The notes beneath the pieces are model-generated. The model had not been told where the DNA came from. It saw only the letters and a list, made by a program, of their open reading frames with translations, and made no database searches. From contig BCHX01000004.1 of NCBI GenBank assembly GCA_001599755.1, positions 868,001 to 932,000 of the forward strand: a stretch of DNA of 64,000 nt. Reading direction: 5' to 3'. Shown here one piece after another: positions 1-12,383 of this stretch. Position 1 is the stretch's first letter. Each line of letters begins with the position of its first letter. This stretch comes from Gliomastix tumulicola. Lineage: Eukaryota; Ascomycota; Sordariomycetes; Hypocreales; Bionectriaceae. Position numbers and translations under genes: made by a program.

Positions 1-2146
1 GCGAATGAGAGCCCACGTAAGGGGGTCCTCGCATACGCTATGGGTACAGTTTGGGGGCTGGCTCTCTTACATGCCTACATACCCCGGTCCGAGGACATGG
101 ACTACGGAAGTTGCACGTTTCACCGATTTTTCCTTTTTTTCCCCAGTATGACCATCGATCGCAGGAAAGGGGGGTGTGTGAGGGCCACGGCTTATCCAAA
201 GGCCCGGGTTAGCCAATGGGGACTCGAGGATGTGTTGTGGGTGTGTCGGTCGTTGGTTTTGAGCTGGTGTGCCAGACCCCCCGCTCTTGCGGACTGGAGT
301 ATGCCGTGGACTATCGATCCATTGCAGGCCGACGATTCTCGGACGCTGTCCAAGGGTGTCTCGGACGCCCCCGGGGGGGAGCGCACGGTCTGCTGCACCT
401 CGCTCGTTTGGCCGGAGGGGAGGGGGGCGCTTGACGAGGAAGATCCCAACGCCACGGGGGTTGATCCTTTTAGCAGCCTTTGGTAGCCCTATGGATAATA
501 CATCACGGAATGATGAGACAGAATTAATACAAATGTCGGAGCAGTGGAGGCGAGATTGCTGTACTCCTTGACGCCGACCCGACCATTTGTCTCGCTATCA
601 CGCAGATGAGCTGTGTCTAGCCAAGAAAAGCTGCTCGTAAGGATCTGCTCTGTAAGGCAAAATAGCTGCCAGCGCCTCTCCTGAGAGAAAGTGGGGGAGG
701 CGGCCGTGCAAGCGGCCTCGCACAGCTGGCCACGATCGTGGAGGCCCCTTTCAGAGAGAAAGGGTGTGTGTGGTCGTGTCCGATGATTTTCGGTGTCGGA
801 CAACAGCAACGCCAGGCTCGGCTGGTTGCTGTTGTCTCTCAACGAGAGGGATTCAGGAGGCGGAGAGAACAGGAACAGAGGTCGGTCGTGTGATGCTCAT
901 GAGCTTGAGGTCGTCGACACAAGCTGGTACTTTAGCTTGGGAGAGGATCAGTTTATATGAGCAGTGGCGTCCGGATCGCCGATGTCCGTCGCTAGTTTTG
1001 CGCTGTGGTTTAGCTGCCGCAGCAGGCTATTGGATTTGAAGCAGCTGAGCTAATCAGCCAAGACAGCAGCTGGGAATAGCCCAGGACAGGAAATGCCGCG
1101 AGTTTTTCGGCCCTACTTGCCTGCTCGGTTGTACTCCGTATGTTTGTTACGAAGTCGTCTTGTCAACCTCGAAAAGCTCCGAAGCCAAAAGCTCAAGTGG
1201 GCTTGATGTGAGGCGGGTGGATGGGTCGTGTCTGGGGCGCTGTTGAGAGATGGGTCCCCATCCATTGGAAAGCTGCTGCCCACACCTCCCACTTTTACGA
1301 TGGAAGGCAGTAATTTTATCACGAAAGCGTAGGACTTGGGACTAGTAAATACTGGGAGAATTCAAGGAGAACACTTGGTGATCCTATATGAAATTCTATT
1401 TTATCCTATTTTATCCCTTGATTCTGTGCGGCTCTTGCATTGATATGTGTGTCGTGGGATTGTCATTCTGCTCCCCGCTCGCTCTTCCACTGGATTGAGG
1501 AGTTGAGGAGCACTGCCGCAGTCGGCACAGCCCGCCTCGGCGACCCAATTGAGACGATGACCAGTTATCTACCCTGTAGGCCTCTGGAGTTTGAGGCCCA
1601 TGTTGAAATGACAAGCAGCAGTATCGACACACTCTGAACCAATGAGGTACTGTTATGACGCATAGAGAACTCATCCGAACAGACTTCAACGTCCCTCGAT
1701 TAATAAACAAAACCGTTGCCGTTGAACCGTCGACGTTGAAGCGTAACAATCTACACTGACAAGAGCCCGCAAACCCCACAACCACCACAGCCTCCCCCCA
1801 GGTCCACTTGAAACGGCGCGGTCCCGTAAAACCGTCAGCCCTGGAGGGAAAAATGTCGTGGGAGGCATCAGGATAACTCGACAATTCGATTTTCTTCTAC
1901 CCCGATTGACGACTCAGAGTTCGCCAAGCGTCCAGTCCTATTGTCGAAGCGAGCTATGGCTGGCCTGACTCGAATCCAGATCTGACAGCCTGCGCTTTCG
2001 CCAACGGTCGATACGCCGTTCCCCTCCATTGGCTCCCTCTTGTATCCAAATTGCGAGGCCGGATTGCGACTTGGCTCGTAACTACCGCCCCGAGCGTCAG
2101 CAAGCCTCGAGATCGCATTTCAGGGCGCCGCCGGTAGCTAGTCACA
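1..2146. other. Intergenic, no gene seen; upstream region of the kinase gene
   Basis: No reading frame here has a recognisable domain, the strong GC3 bias of the real genes, or a credible exon-intron structure. Frames on both strands are short and most begin with non-ATG codons. A short A/T-rich patch with a doubled TATTTTATCC-like element lies near 1390-1420. The last 200 bases before 2147 are the likely promoter and 5' leader of the kinase gene. The 3' end of a gene lying to the left of the window could reach into the first few hundred bases, but nothing shows it. Confidence 0.6.
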
Positions 2147-4443
2147 ATGGAGAACCGCGGTTGGAAGACGGTCGGGCACAAAAACACGGCTTGGACCGAC
2201 CGCGTTGACGAGGTCGAGCAGGATGTCCTGGAGCGGGAGATCATCAAGTCTTGGGACTCTGACGAGACTTGGCCTGCAATGTGAGCATGACCCTCCCGCC
2301 TGATACCCAATTCCAATACAGCGTTCTTTCAATGGAGAGTGTTTGCAAGTTGCGCTGACCTGTTACCCGTCGTCTTAGTCATAAACCTCTCCTCAACGGT
2401 CCGGAAGCGAAACGATTCGATGCCCGACTTGTCAAGCACGAAGGTTTAGGGAAAGGCGCTTTTGGTCTGGTTGACAGGGTGTCCTATGGCTCGGTATTTC
2501 TGGCGCGGAAGCGCATCTTCCCGCGGGGCGGGTTCACGATCGAAGACATGCACCAGGAGGGTCTGACGATGCGCAAGCTGGACCACCGGCACGTCGTCAA
2601 GCTTGTCGCCACATACGCACCGCAGCCGCACGAGCTGTGTCTGCTCATCTGGCCCGCCGCCGTGTGCAATCTGGAGGATCTTCTCAAGGACATCGAGTCC
2701 CTGCGACTTGGGAACGGCGACCGTCCCTCTATCCTGGACCGGCTGCATGCGCTCGACCTGACCGATCTGAGCGCCATTGAACAATCTTCCGTGGAGCAGA
2801 GCTCTACTTCTACCGCAAAGTGCCCCCTTGAGTTCTTGCGAAACGTCATCGGATGCGCCGCCCGCGCTCTGGCTCACTGCCACGCCAACGACGTCCGCCA
2901 CCTGGACATTAAGCCGAGAAACATCCTTCTCAAGGCTGATGGAGTTTACCTCGCCGACTTTGGAATCTCGAGAGACGTTAGCGGGCAGGAACACACCATG
3001 ACAGAGGCGATGCCGGGGACGGTACAGTGGCGTGCGCCCGAGTTCTACAGCGCCTCCGAGTCGAGCATGCAGCTCTCTGACATCTACTCCCTCGGACTGG
3101 TGTTCCTCAACATCGCAACAGTTCTATACAATGCGAGATTAAGCGACTTCGACGCAGTTCTGAGATATGACGACCGGTACGCGCGTGTGGAGCAGCTTGC
3201 AACGAGAGAACGCAGGCTCAACATCCACCTGGAGAGGCTGGTCGGGCACGCCCTCGTCACACCCCCCTTCATGTTCACATACGAGGGCAAGGAGACGGTG
3301 CGGCCGCGACCTCTGACCAGCCTCATTGCCCGCATGGTCTCGTCGTCGCCACGCAACAGGCTACCCGCCGACAAGATTGACGACAAGCTGTCCATGCTAG
3401 GCGGCATCCACCAGATCTACCACGGCGAGTGCTGCAAGAGGCCCATCTCATGGGTCGAGGACAAGTGGGATCGCAAGTTCGCCTCCCTCGCGAGCCTGCA
3501 GACGGAGAATGATCGGCTTAGGAAGCGCATAGATGAGCTCGAGGGCAAGGACGCCACGTATGAACTCCGTCTGAAGAGCGCGCGGCGACTGCACGAGGAG
3601 GATGTCGTGGCACTGCAGGCGAAACTGAGGGTGGCCGACGACCGCTGCACGGCTCTCGAGGCTGAGAAGGAAGAGCTCAAGAGGATGGCAGCGGGCCACA
3701 CCCGGAGGTCGACTGTCCCGAAGGCGAAGCGCCATGGCTCGTCGTCCGGTCAGGTGGGCTACGAGCTGACCAAGACCAAATCGCAGCCTACAACTCCGTC
3801 CGCCCGACCGGCGCTCGTGCCCAAGCCCTCATCATCATCGCAGCGGCTTGTCTCGCCGTCGGCAGGCTTGAGTGCGAATGGGACACCGCGCGCGGCTGGG
3901 ACGCCTACACGACCCCAGGCGTCTCCATCAGGCGGAAGCCCACTGATACGTACGGGATCGTCCGAGTACCGGCCGCAACGCGTGCCTAGCGTGACGAGCC
4001 TCTATAACTTCCGTGCCTCAGGGTCCAAACTGCCGCTGCCCACCACGCCGAACCGCACCGGGACACCAATCTACAACCGGGACCAGAGCTCGACGGATGG
4101 CAGCATGTCTTCTTCCATCTTCTCCCGTCACAGCGTTGAGACGACCATCACACCGGCCAACAATAGTCCGGCCCCGGAGCAGGGTGAATGGAGTGCGCAG
4201 CCCCCGGCTGTCGAGGCCGATCAAACCGAGAGACCTGCAACACCACCTCCTCGAACGGAGAGTCCAGGATCAGTATCGTACCTGACAGCGACCAGCTCAC
4301 CCAAGACATTCAGGTCCGACCTCGATAGCGATGGCGGGCGGCCGAAAGTTCCCTCGCTGTCGCCGATGAAGAGTTGGGCAGAGGTTGCAAAGAGAGAAGG
4401 CCAGCGTCTAATGGGGAGAACCCCCCCGTCTATACCGCAATGA
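2147..4443 (+). CDS. Serine/threonine protein kinase with coiled coil and Ser/Pro-rich tail
   Basis: Two exons, 2147-2280 and 2379-4443, give about 732 aa. The intron (2281-2378) has GTGAGC, a CTGAC branch point and TAG, and splicing keeps the frame into the glycine loop. Seen: glycine-rich loop GLGKGAFG near residues 67-74, candidate ATP-anchoring Lys near 89, catalytic loop HLDIKPRN at 219-226, DFG at 238-240 and APE at 264-266. After the kinase domain comes a charged coiled coil at about 413-483, then a Ser/Thr/Pro-rich, probably disordered tail. It should phosphorylate Ser/Thr on proteins. The catalytic loop is HLD rather than HRD, which many active kinases tolerate. I cannot assign it to a named kinase; the architecture resembles fungal-specific kinases. 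It is convergent with the LYR gene to the right. Confidence 0.88.
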
Positions 4444-4844
4444 TTTTTGGATATTCTGAATTTTGTATGGACGTAGAAGGATAAAATGTTAAGGCATATA
4501 TGTGCCTAGAGGAGGAAAAGTGACTTGTGCACGATTCACGTCATGATGATGCACGTCGGCCGATTTCTAGCGACAATACTTGATACCACATATACACTTG
4601 TTTTTGGAATATTACATGTTTCGAGCTCTCGGGATTAGTTTTCCACGCAGTGCTGTGTTGTGTGGACTACTACGTGCGTAGACCGAGATAGTATACAGGC
4701 CCTATTAGAAGGGTGCTTTCTATGATACACTTAAATATACCCAAACGCCATGCCAACCGACCTCCAGGACACTTTTATACAGCATAAGCCAAAGGACAGA
4801 GCAGTTCAGAGACGATCAGTCTCGCTGGGTCTTGAACATCAGCG
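4444..4844. other. Intergenic between convergent genes
   Basis: About 400 bases of relatively A/T-rich sequence between the stop codons of the kinase gene (+) and the LYR gene (-). It should carry both 3' UTRs. No open frame or structured repeat is seen. Confidence 0.6.
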
Positions 4845-6151
4845 CTAACGGCGCTTTGGGTAAATCTCCTTCGCGATCTTCATGTCACTCGAGGAGACGA
4901 AGTCTACGAAATCCCAGTCCCAGTTGCGCGTGTTCCGTATCCACCGGACCATCTTGACCCGGCTCTGGTCGACCATACTCGCCCACACGGGCGTCGCGAA
5001 GAAGTCCTGCGTCTCGCCCTCCACGTACCCGTGCTTCTGGACCAACCGCCTCCTCATATCCAGCGACCGGGGCTGATAGCCCAACGCGAGGGACCTCTGG
5101 TGGTCTGGCGACACTTGGGTGCCCCCGGCAGAAGAAGAAGAAGCAGCGAGCGCCTCGTCGCTCTCGGCGAGAGGAGGCGCGGAGCCGAACTGCTGGGGCC
5201 GCGGGGTCTCCCCTTCCTCCGCCGCGAGCGCGCGCTCGGCCTTGAGCAGCCCGTAGAGCGCCTCGCCCCGCGCGTTCCAGTCCTCCCACATGAGGTCGAT
5301 CTTGTGCTCGGACCAGAGCTTGCCCAGCATGGTGCTCCAGAGGTACGTCTCCGGTATATGGCGCGCGCGGTCCCCGCGCCCCTTGCCCTCGTCACGCATC
5401 TGCCGCGCGATCAGGACCTCCCACTCGTCCTCGACGGCCGCGAGCGGCCCCAGCTCGTCGTCGATGCAGCCCTTGAACTCCACGTGGTTATTCCAGCGCG
5501 TGTGGCGCTTGCCGATCATGGCGGTGAGCTCCCGCGGCTGCGGCTTCGTGTACCGCAGGAATGGGATGCCGTCCGAGTTGGCGAAGAGGCTGGGCACGCG
5601 ACGGGGGCCCGTGAAGGCGGTCTTGGGCCGCGGGGAGCCCTCGTAGGCCGGGGGCTGCCCGGGCTCAGTGACGTTGACGAGCAGCGGGGGATGGGGTTCG
5701 CGTTTCGGGGGCCGGGGCCGGGTGGCCTCGAGGGCGCGGGAGGCGGCGGCGGTTTTCTGTTGGGTTTGGAGGATGTTGAGGACGCGGGTGTGTTCGGGGG
5801 TGTCTGGTGTTCGGGCTTTGGCTAGGACGGTGAGGAACTAGATCCAAATCTGTTAGAATACTTTGAGACTTTGATTTGCGTAGGACAGAAGCTTACTTTG
5901 TAGCCGGCGGTCATGGAAGCGAAGACGAGTCGATTGCTGATATCCATCTTGTTGTGATTGAAGCGCCTGCGCACGATCTTCGCAAGAGGATGAGCTGACG
6001 CTTGTCTCCGCTGTTCCTGTGATGTGTCTCCATGTTGTGATGGTATCGGAACGGCATGCGCAGCTTTGACTAGGGCACGGTAGAGGGCAATGGCAGCGAT
6101 GCGGTGCTGTGAGTTGCGGGAGGGGACGAACGTGGTACGCGTGATGACCAT
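4845..6151 (-). CDS. LYR-motif (Complex 1 LYR family) protein, Cup1-like
   Basis: Two exons on the minus strand: 6151-5897 and 5837-4845. The intron (5838-5896) has GTAAGC and TAG ends and the product is about 415 aa. Seen: the N-terminus contains IALYRALVKAA, a canonical LYR motif followed by basic and aromatic residues, including RRRFNHN and then a conserved TAGYK at the splice site. The central part is Pro/Arg-rich and the C-terminal half is rich in Trp and Arg. LYR proteins are small mitochondrial adaptors for Fe-S cluster or respiratory-complex assembly that work with acyl-carrier protein. This one is much longer than the usual 80-150 aa and matches the larger fungal LYR/Cup1-like class whose role is not settled. 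The ATG at 6151 gives a basic, aromatic N-terminus that could act in mitochondrial import. It is divergent from the long gene-poor block to the right. Confidence 0.78.
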
Positions 6152-9100
6152 GGCTGCGTCGCGGACAACAGGCGTCGAGGGGGGTGCCTACAGTCGGGTG
6201 AAGGTCTATGGCGGGGTACAAAGTACCATGGTGTACCGTACTGTGGCTCAGTTATCAACGCCGAGTACGGGGTTCCTTGAATCATAGAAGCAATACAGAG
6301 ACGGGGATAGCTTCACATCTGCAATTCTCGAAGCTTACAGAAGTGTTATCGATAAGATCATGACCCACACAACCTTATCAGCCAATCGGCAATGTCCCAC
6401 TTTTGGCAGGTCAAGTGTTCCACAGCGGGCACAGCTTGTCAATTGCTGATGCTTCCGTTCGTTCAGCTGTTAATATCGAAGCTGGAAGAGAAAGGAGACT
6501 TCATTTAAATTTCTATATTGGGCCCTTTCCTTTGGCCTGCCACACCCTCTCTGCCATCAGATCTCTTCCTTTCGTACCTTATCTGTCTACAACTGTGAGA
6601 GCTCATGCACGAGTCCCAACCTCGCCCAGTACAGGACATCCACCAGCAGCAGCACCCTGGCTTTCAACTCCACCGTATCGCGTGATGATCTTCTTTCAAG
6701 CCGCCGTCGAAATGAGGATTCTCTATCAGTGCCAAGTGCTGGCATTCTACATCTTCTCCCTTGGCTTTGAAACAGGGACGCGACCGGAGTCTTTCTCGAT
6801 GGGATGCTCCGGGCGTAGATCAGTGTGCCATCTGGCGATCCTCGGCATGGCGGAATTCGACCTACCCGACCACCGGAGCTCGCCCATTTGCCCGTTCCGT
6901 CCATGTGAGTTCCGTCGGCCGCCTCACATGCATGATCTGGCTCCCTGTTCCTTGCTCCTTGCCCATGGTTTGAGGGCTTTCACGATATGCAGGCATATCT
7001 TCTGTGACTCACATGCTGCATTACGTTGTTATGTATGTTGGTTTGCTCTGTCCATCCTGCCTCAGTTGGTTTGTTCCTTCTTCACATTCCTTGAGGCATT
7101 CTGGAGGTCTCTGGAATTTGGAATTCAAGAGGCTCCTGTCCAGGTTCGGACAAAAGAAGGCTTCTACCCAAGAGCAGCCCCGGATTTTCCCAGGGGTAGA
7201 GAAATCAAATTTCAAGAGGGGACTGAGCGTCAAAAAAAATCCAAAAGGTTAACCTTATATCTGCACGATCGATCGTGCGTATGTGTCGCATGCAAAGACT
7301 GGTGTCTTGCACCTATCACACACGTTTCTCAACTTTTCCCCCGATTGACTTTACGGTTCTGTGAAATGAGGGTTTCGACAACGAATGGAGGGGGGGTTTG
7401 CCTATTCGGTAATTCTGGTTGGCTATCCCTTACGGGATCACAAATCAGGCTTACGAAGGTGATGACTGATCGAAAAGGGGTCGCTGCTTGGGTCTGCATG
7501 CCTGCTGACTCATTGGCTGCAATCAGTGTCAATGGGCACCTGTCAAGGGATTGCCGGCAGTCTGTGCAGGATTAGCCTGCGCTGTGGCTGTTGGTCACAG
7601 CGGCTTTGCCTGCTTCCTTGTTTCCAGGTAACGATGTCATGATTTGCATTTCAATTTTTTTCTTCCGTCAAATTTTTCATGTCCCCGTCGCCTTCTATTT
7701 GGAATCAATCATGTGTCTCTCGGATCGTTGCGGCTCTCCATGAGTCGGGGTTTAAGCAACCACCGAGCCCGTTTGTCTCTAAAATTCTCGGATTGGGTAC
7801 GAATACGAAGGGTCGAAAAAAGTGACCGAGCGAATGAGAGGCGGCATTCGGAGCCTCGGATGGGCGGCTAGTTAGCACTACGGGCTTTTCTAGAGTCCAG
7901 CAGAGAGGGGGGGAAGAGTGGGAGCGTGGCAAACCACCTGCCGTCTGGCTCCTTGGCACATCAAGCCGCTGTAGCGGCTCGCCGTATCCCTGTGGAATGG
8001 AAAGAACAGGTGATTTGAGACACGCGGTGGGTGCCGATATTTCCATCTGATTCTGATTCGACCACGGCATGACACATGTCTCGAAGTGCATCGGCGGTAG
8101 GGGTGGCGTGTGGGAGGCTGACAATGAGATGACCGAGGAATTCTGACTAACCGTTGACTTGCTCCCTCCTGTCGTCATTGGGCACGGGCTGGCAGGTCAG
8201 ATAGTAGCTTCATGAGGTGTGTTGTGAAAGATGGTGTGTGCGCGCGTGCTGTAAGTTGGATATTTTAGAGGGCAGGACTGAGCGGTCAGAAGGCAAAGAT
8301 GATCTGTCGTCTTGGGCGCAGCACACGGAGTCCATGCACTGGAGCGTCCGCCGGAAAAGCCAGACAGACCAGCACGTTTTGGGCGTTCGGGCTCTGTATG
8401 TCTCGGTGTCGATTTCTTGGCTTGGCTCATACCATAACGTTGAGGGCAGCTTAGCAGAGCCGTCAAAACTCTCAACGAATGACTTATCAAACCTTGACTG
8501 AGCAGCGCCGTTTGGAGAAGCCGGCCAGAGGAGGGAGGGGGGGCTTGTTTCTGTAAGCTTCAAGGCTAGGCCTGCTGCCAGGGCGCCATCCCTGAACATC
8601 ATAGGATTCATGATGCCCAGGACAGATTCCCCGATGCAGTCAGTGGCACTGGGAGAGGGTCCCCTTCCTTGGGCTTTCTCCGTTAGTAGGTTTGTGACGG
8701 GCGGGCGCCTAGCCTGGCCCGTCCTCGCACCATGATTCGTGAAACAAGCACTGTTGTCAGCTCGCACCAAACCTGCACAGGTGACGGCTTGATTGATGAA
8801 GTGCCCCCCCCTTGTCGATCACTCTGATCGGACTCCGTCTCCTGAATTGACCGTTTCCCCCACCCATCCCGGGTAGTGTCCTGCTTGTCATACCGCGCGG
8901 GCAGCCCATTTGCATCAGGAAACTCTGCAACTGGCAATTGTAATGTCGCATTCCGAGCAAATCGTGCATGACCCTACTTTAACTTATTACAGGCCTGCAT
9001 TTCGAGGGGTTGGCGGTCTACCGGCAGGGCTTGTCTTGTGCATACGCCGTACATATATACAAAGTCCCAACTGCCTCCCCCCCCCATCCCTCCTCGTCCT

Positions 9101-9790
9101 TCTCATCCTTCATCTTTGGTGACCATTTGTCTTGCTGCTGGACTTTACACACAGCACAAAGCACGTAAACTCCGGCGACTATCTTTGTGGCCGGCTCTCG
9201 TCCTGACGCGCCCTGCATTTTTGACTTGCTGGCGGGTAAGCCGTGCCAGGCCAGCGGAAAGTCGTCTCACCTCACTCCGCCTCAGCTCAGCTCAGCCCGC
9301 ACACACCCTGTCCTTGGGGCGTGACCAAGTGACCGTTCCCCCGGCGGACTGCGCTAGACAGAATTGTTGAAGTGTCTGGTGCTGTTCTCTCGGGACTCCG
9401 ACTTATCCGTCTCACTTTTTGTTGTCATTACCTCACACGACCTCTAATTTTGTCTTTCAATTCTGTTGTCTCTCGTCTCTTGTTTGTTCCTGGGCATATC
9501 CGACGAGTTGGAGGCACCTACGATCTTATTACTTTTTTGGGTGGTCTGATTAGACATCCCTGACCGCCACTGGTACTTATATCCAAGACAAGCTGACGTG
9601 AAGGGGCTGGTCCTGCGAGTCACACAGCATTGCTCGCTTTAAACACGGGATGAAAAGGTGACCTCACCTTTCAAGTGTATCGCACCTTCTCTCTCTTCAC
9701 GCCGTCTCTGTCGCGTCCTGACCCCCCTTTCACCTTCTCTCTGGGTCTCTCGCCTGGGCGGTCGCCACGGAGCGGCGCTTGGTAGCCGCC
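6152..9790. other. 3.6 kb gene-poor block between divergent genes
   Basis: It lies between the start of the LYR gene (-) and the start of the conserved fungal gene at 9791 (+). A stop-free stretch on the plus strand at about 6403-7575 is long. It begins without an ATG, has A/T-rich third positions unlike the neighbouring genes, is Cys/aromatic-rich and resembles no family I know, so I do not call it a gene. From about 9060 to 9790 the plus strand is markedly pyrimidine-rich, as expected for the promoter and 5' leader of the gene at 9791. GT-AG pairs that could form a leader intron exist there, but none stands out. A long non-coding transcript could not be excluded. Confidence 0.5.
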
Positions 9791-11548
9791 ATGTTACTTC
9801 ACGCCGGGGCCAGCCTCCACGGCCACGAGTACAGCTCGGCGCCTGCCCAGGCTCATCAACATCTGCAGCACCCTCCTGCCCGGCCAATCCCCCTCCTCCG
9901 GTCGGCTCTGCGCCCGCTCTCTGAGATCGCCGACCCTCACCACCACCAGCGGGACGTCTCGCCTCCCCCGCGACGCTCCTTCACCGAACCTACCATCCCG
10001 TCTGCTGCTACCTATGTCACGCGACGGCGCCCGACGTCGGAAATCGTATCGAAGAAGGATCTGTCGGTTCGATTCATGGAGCCCGGGATGAGCCAGCCTC
10101 TGCCGTCACCGTCGGCCACTCTCCTGGCTAGCGACGATGAGGAGTCGGTCGCGGGGTCGGATTTCACCATCGCCACGACGATCACGCGGGCGAGCACACT
10201 CGGGGCGAAGCGGAGGAAGACGAGCCGCCGATCGACGCGGTACGCAATGGCACAGCCGCCGCCGCAGCGCCTCACCAAGCAGCGGACTCTCGTCCAGATC
10301 CGGCCCAAGGTGCTCCTCCAGATGCAGAGAATCGGCGAACGACGACCGACACCCGCGTTTGATGTCATTCCCTCGAGCATCATCTCCGGCACCCTCAGCA
10401 TCCCGGGACTGACGACACGACTGCCTCGGTTCATGGGCAAGAAGCGTCCGCATCTCGGCGAGGACGACCTGCTCATCCTCCGGAGCGAAGACTATGGCGA
10501 CGAGGACTGCGACAACGTGGAGTCGGACCATCTGGATGTTAATGGGAGAGAATTGGTCGCCGTTGTCAGCCCGCTGCCTGAGTTTGGCGATGATCGTAGC
10601 GAGATCATCATGGAGGATGGGACTGTGTGGACGACTGACCGCATCTCTGCTGGCGTGTACGAGTTCACCAGCGTGGACGCTCTGGGCAAGGAGATCAAGG
10701 CTCGCTGGGCGAAGAGGTCCATCACCGGCCCAAAGGCAAAAGCCACACAGGGAGGAGGCGCTGACGGCGGTGCACCCTTACCCTCGCCGTCATTACCCGA
10801 ACATAAATGGACTTTCAGCATCATCGACCCGACTACGAGACGGCACCCGATCCTGGGAGTCATCGTCGGGAATGAGCTGGAGGTATACGACACCTATAAC
10901 ACATTATCAACCTCGAGTGGGCGCTTCCCCCCCACGAAACCTTTCCATTTGTCGACGAACGGGGCAGAACCAACTTCGCCTTCATCTGTCTTTGGCGGCG
11001 AGGAGCGGCTGACGGAGTTAGTGCCCCAGAGGTACAAGAAGCTGATGGTGGTCACCGCCAGTTGGATCACTCTGCGGTCAGAAGGCTGGCCCGCGTCACT
11101 CAACCCAAAGATGAGGCGCGCTCACCCTACCTGTCGGCTCACACAGAGCGGAAGTGGCACGGCGGATGCTGAGCGTCGTCGGACATTCCATTTCATCGAC
11201 AGATCACAGGCGCCTAATGTCATGGCGTCTGGGACGGAGCAGAAGCTGGCAGACAAGGACAAGGTGGCGACCTCTAGAACGGGTTCCCCTGAGAGTGGAT
11301 TTCCCAGGAGGTCATTATCAACAGGTGCGGCTTTCATGCGGAGTAGAGGCGTGCTGGCGGAGCCTGTCGGAGGGAGTAGTCATGCCCCCCAGCAGGAGAA
11401 GCAGCCCCCGGAGAGATCATCGTACCACCCGAAAGTCGTCCATCACCCGGACCAACAGGTGGCGGGCGAGAAGACACATACTTGTCGCATCAAGGTGATG
11501 AAGATAACACGGCGGTTATTCCATCGGAAGGATTGTCAGACGGAGTGA
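9791..11548 (+). CDS. Conserved fungal protein of unknown function
   Basis: Single-exon frame of about 585 aa. The start is the ATG at 9791, the first in-frame ATG after a C/T-rich leader. Seen: a His/Pro-rich N-terminus; a Ser/Arg-rich basic stretch near residues 120-160 (KRRKTSRRSTR) that could be a nuclear signal; an acidic segment (EDYGDEDCDNVESDHLD); then a folded-looking core holding EIIMEDGTVWTTDRISAG, a WTFSIIDP motif and GVIVGNELEVYDTY. The C-terminus is polar and basic. No transmembrane segment, signal peptide or catalytic motif is evident. The core resembles a family found across filamentous ascomycetes and annotated only as hypothetical, so I give no function. It is upstream of and parallel to the Blm10 gene, about 835 bp away. 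Confidence 0.72.
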   Translation: MLLHAGASLHGHEYSSAPAQAHQHLQHPPARPIPLLRSALRPLSEIADPHHHQRDVSPPPRRSFTEPTIPSAATYVTRRRPTSEIVSKKDLSVRFMEPGMSQPLPSPSATLLASDDEESVAGSDFTIATTITRASTLGAKRRKTSRRSTRYAMAQPPPQRLTKQRTLVQIRPKVLLQMQRIGERRPTPAFDVIPSSIISGTLSIPGLTTRLPRFMGKKRPHLGEDDLLILRSEDYGDEDCDNVESDHLDVNGRELVAVVSPLPEFGDDRSEIIMEDGTVWTTDRISAGVYEFTSVDALGKEIKARWAKRSITGPKAKATQGGGADGGAPLPSPSLPEHKWTFSIIDPTTRRHPILGVIVGNELEVYDTYNTLSTSSGRFPPTKPFHLSTNGAEPTSPSSVFGGEERLTELVPQRYKKLMVVTASWITLRSEGWPASLNPKMRRAHPTCRLTQSGSGTADAERRRTFHFIDRSQAPNVMASGTEQKLADKDKVATSRTGSPESGFPRRSLSTGAAFMRSRGVLAEPVGGSSHAPQQEKQPPERSSYHPKVVHHPDQQVAGEKTHTCRIKVMKITRRLFHRKDCQTE

Positions 11549-12383
11549 CAGCACTATACCTAGAAAAGGAAGTCAAAAAAATATATAATACTTGCCAGGG
11601 TGGCTGGCCGTACAATCAACCACCTGAGTTCAGCCGTGGAATCTTGGTGACCTTCAACGCGTCCCCCTCGTTGCCTGTCCGGCTCAACTTTTCCTGTGTG
11701 CTTGTGGCTGGATAATTGTGTGGCTTGAGTCGCATTACTAATCAATCACCCAGATCGGTGGCTGATTTTCGTTGGCCAGTCACAGGCAAGGAAAAAAACT
11801 CAAAAAAGTGAAGCCGATAACATTTCTGCATCTGACCCAAGAAACAACAACGCGTCGTGGCAGCCTTCGGCGACTACATTCGCGCAAGCCTCTCCCCCAA
11901 CCTCGCCTCGCTTCCCTCCGCTCTTAAGCCAGATGACTTGCTAAGTCCTGACCGTCAGCTCATCTAAGTGGACCTGGTCGGCACTGGTGCAAGGTCCAAG
12001 CTGCCCTCGAAGGCGGTGGAGCTCTCCTATGACGAGCAGCAGTAGTACGTACGAGCCGCCAGCCTAACGCTCACAAAAGCATGCCCTATCCTCCCCAATG
12101 AGCTGCTGTTTCTTGTCTCTGGGTTCCTGCATAGACGTTCTGGCAGGCTGCATTCCAGTAGAAGCGGGCTTACTCTTTGTGTCACGGTCCCTTTTCCTCG
12201 CCTCTCCGTTTTCCGGGGCTGCAATCCTGAGCAACCCACGCCGCCCTTTGACACTATCGTTTCGGTGGTGACCGGGTTGGTGGGCATCTTGCAACAGCAA
12301 TTGACACTGGGACGCCTCTAGATCCTTGAAGCAGAGAGACCGAACGGCACCGCACGCACACACACCGAACCGAGTCCCCGTCC
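11549..12383. other. Intergenic, upstream region of the Blm10 gene
   Basis: About 835 bases with no credible frame. It holds the 3' UTR of the preceding gene and the promoter and leader of the Blm10 gene. The leader just before the ATG contains a CA-rich tract near 12352-12366. Confidence 0.6.

Noticed and set aside
1411..1884. Minus-strand 157-codon frame near the left edge
   Set aside because: Starts at a TTG, no domain, codon use unlike the real genes, no credible splice partners.
1961..2000. tRNA-like CTCGAATCC stretch
   Set aside because: Lacks GTTC in the T-loop position and no acceptor or anticodon stem could be paired.
5031..5825. Plus-strand 264-codon frame opposite the LYR gene
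   Set aside because: Mirror of a GC3-rich gene on the other strand; Arg/Gly/Leu-rich product with no domain, while the minus-strand reading has the LYR motif and a matching intron.
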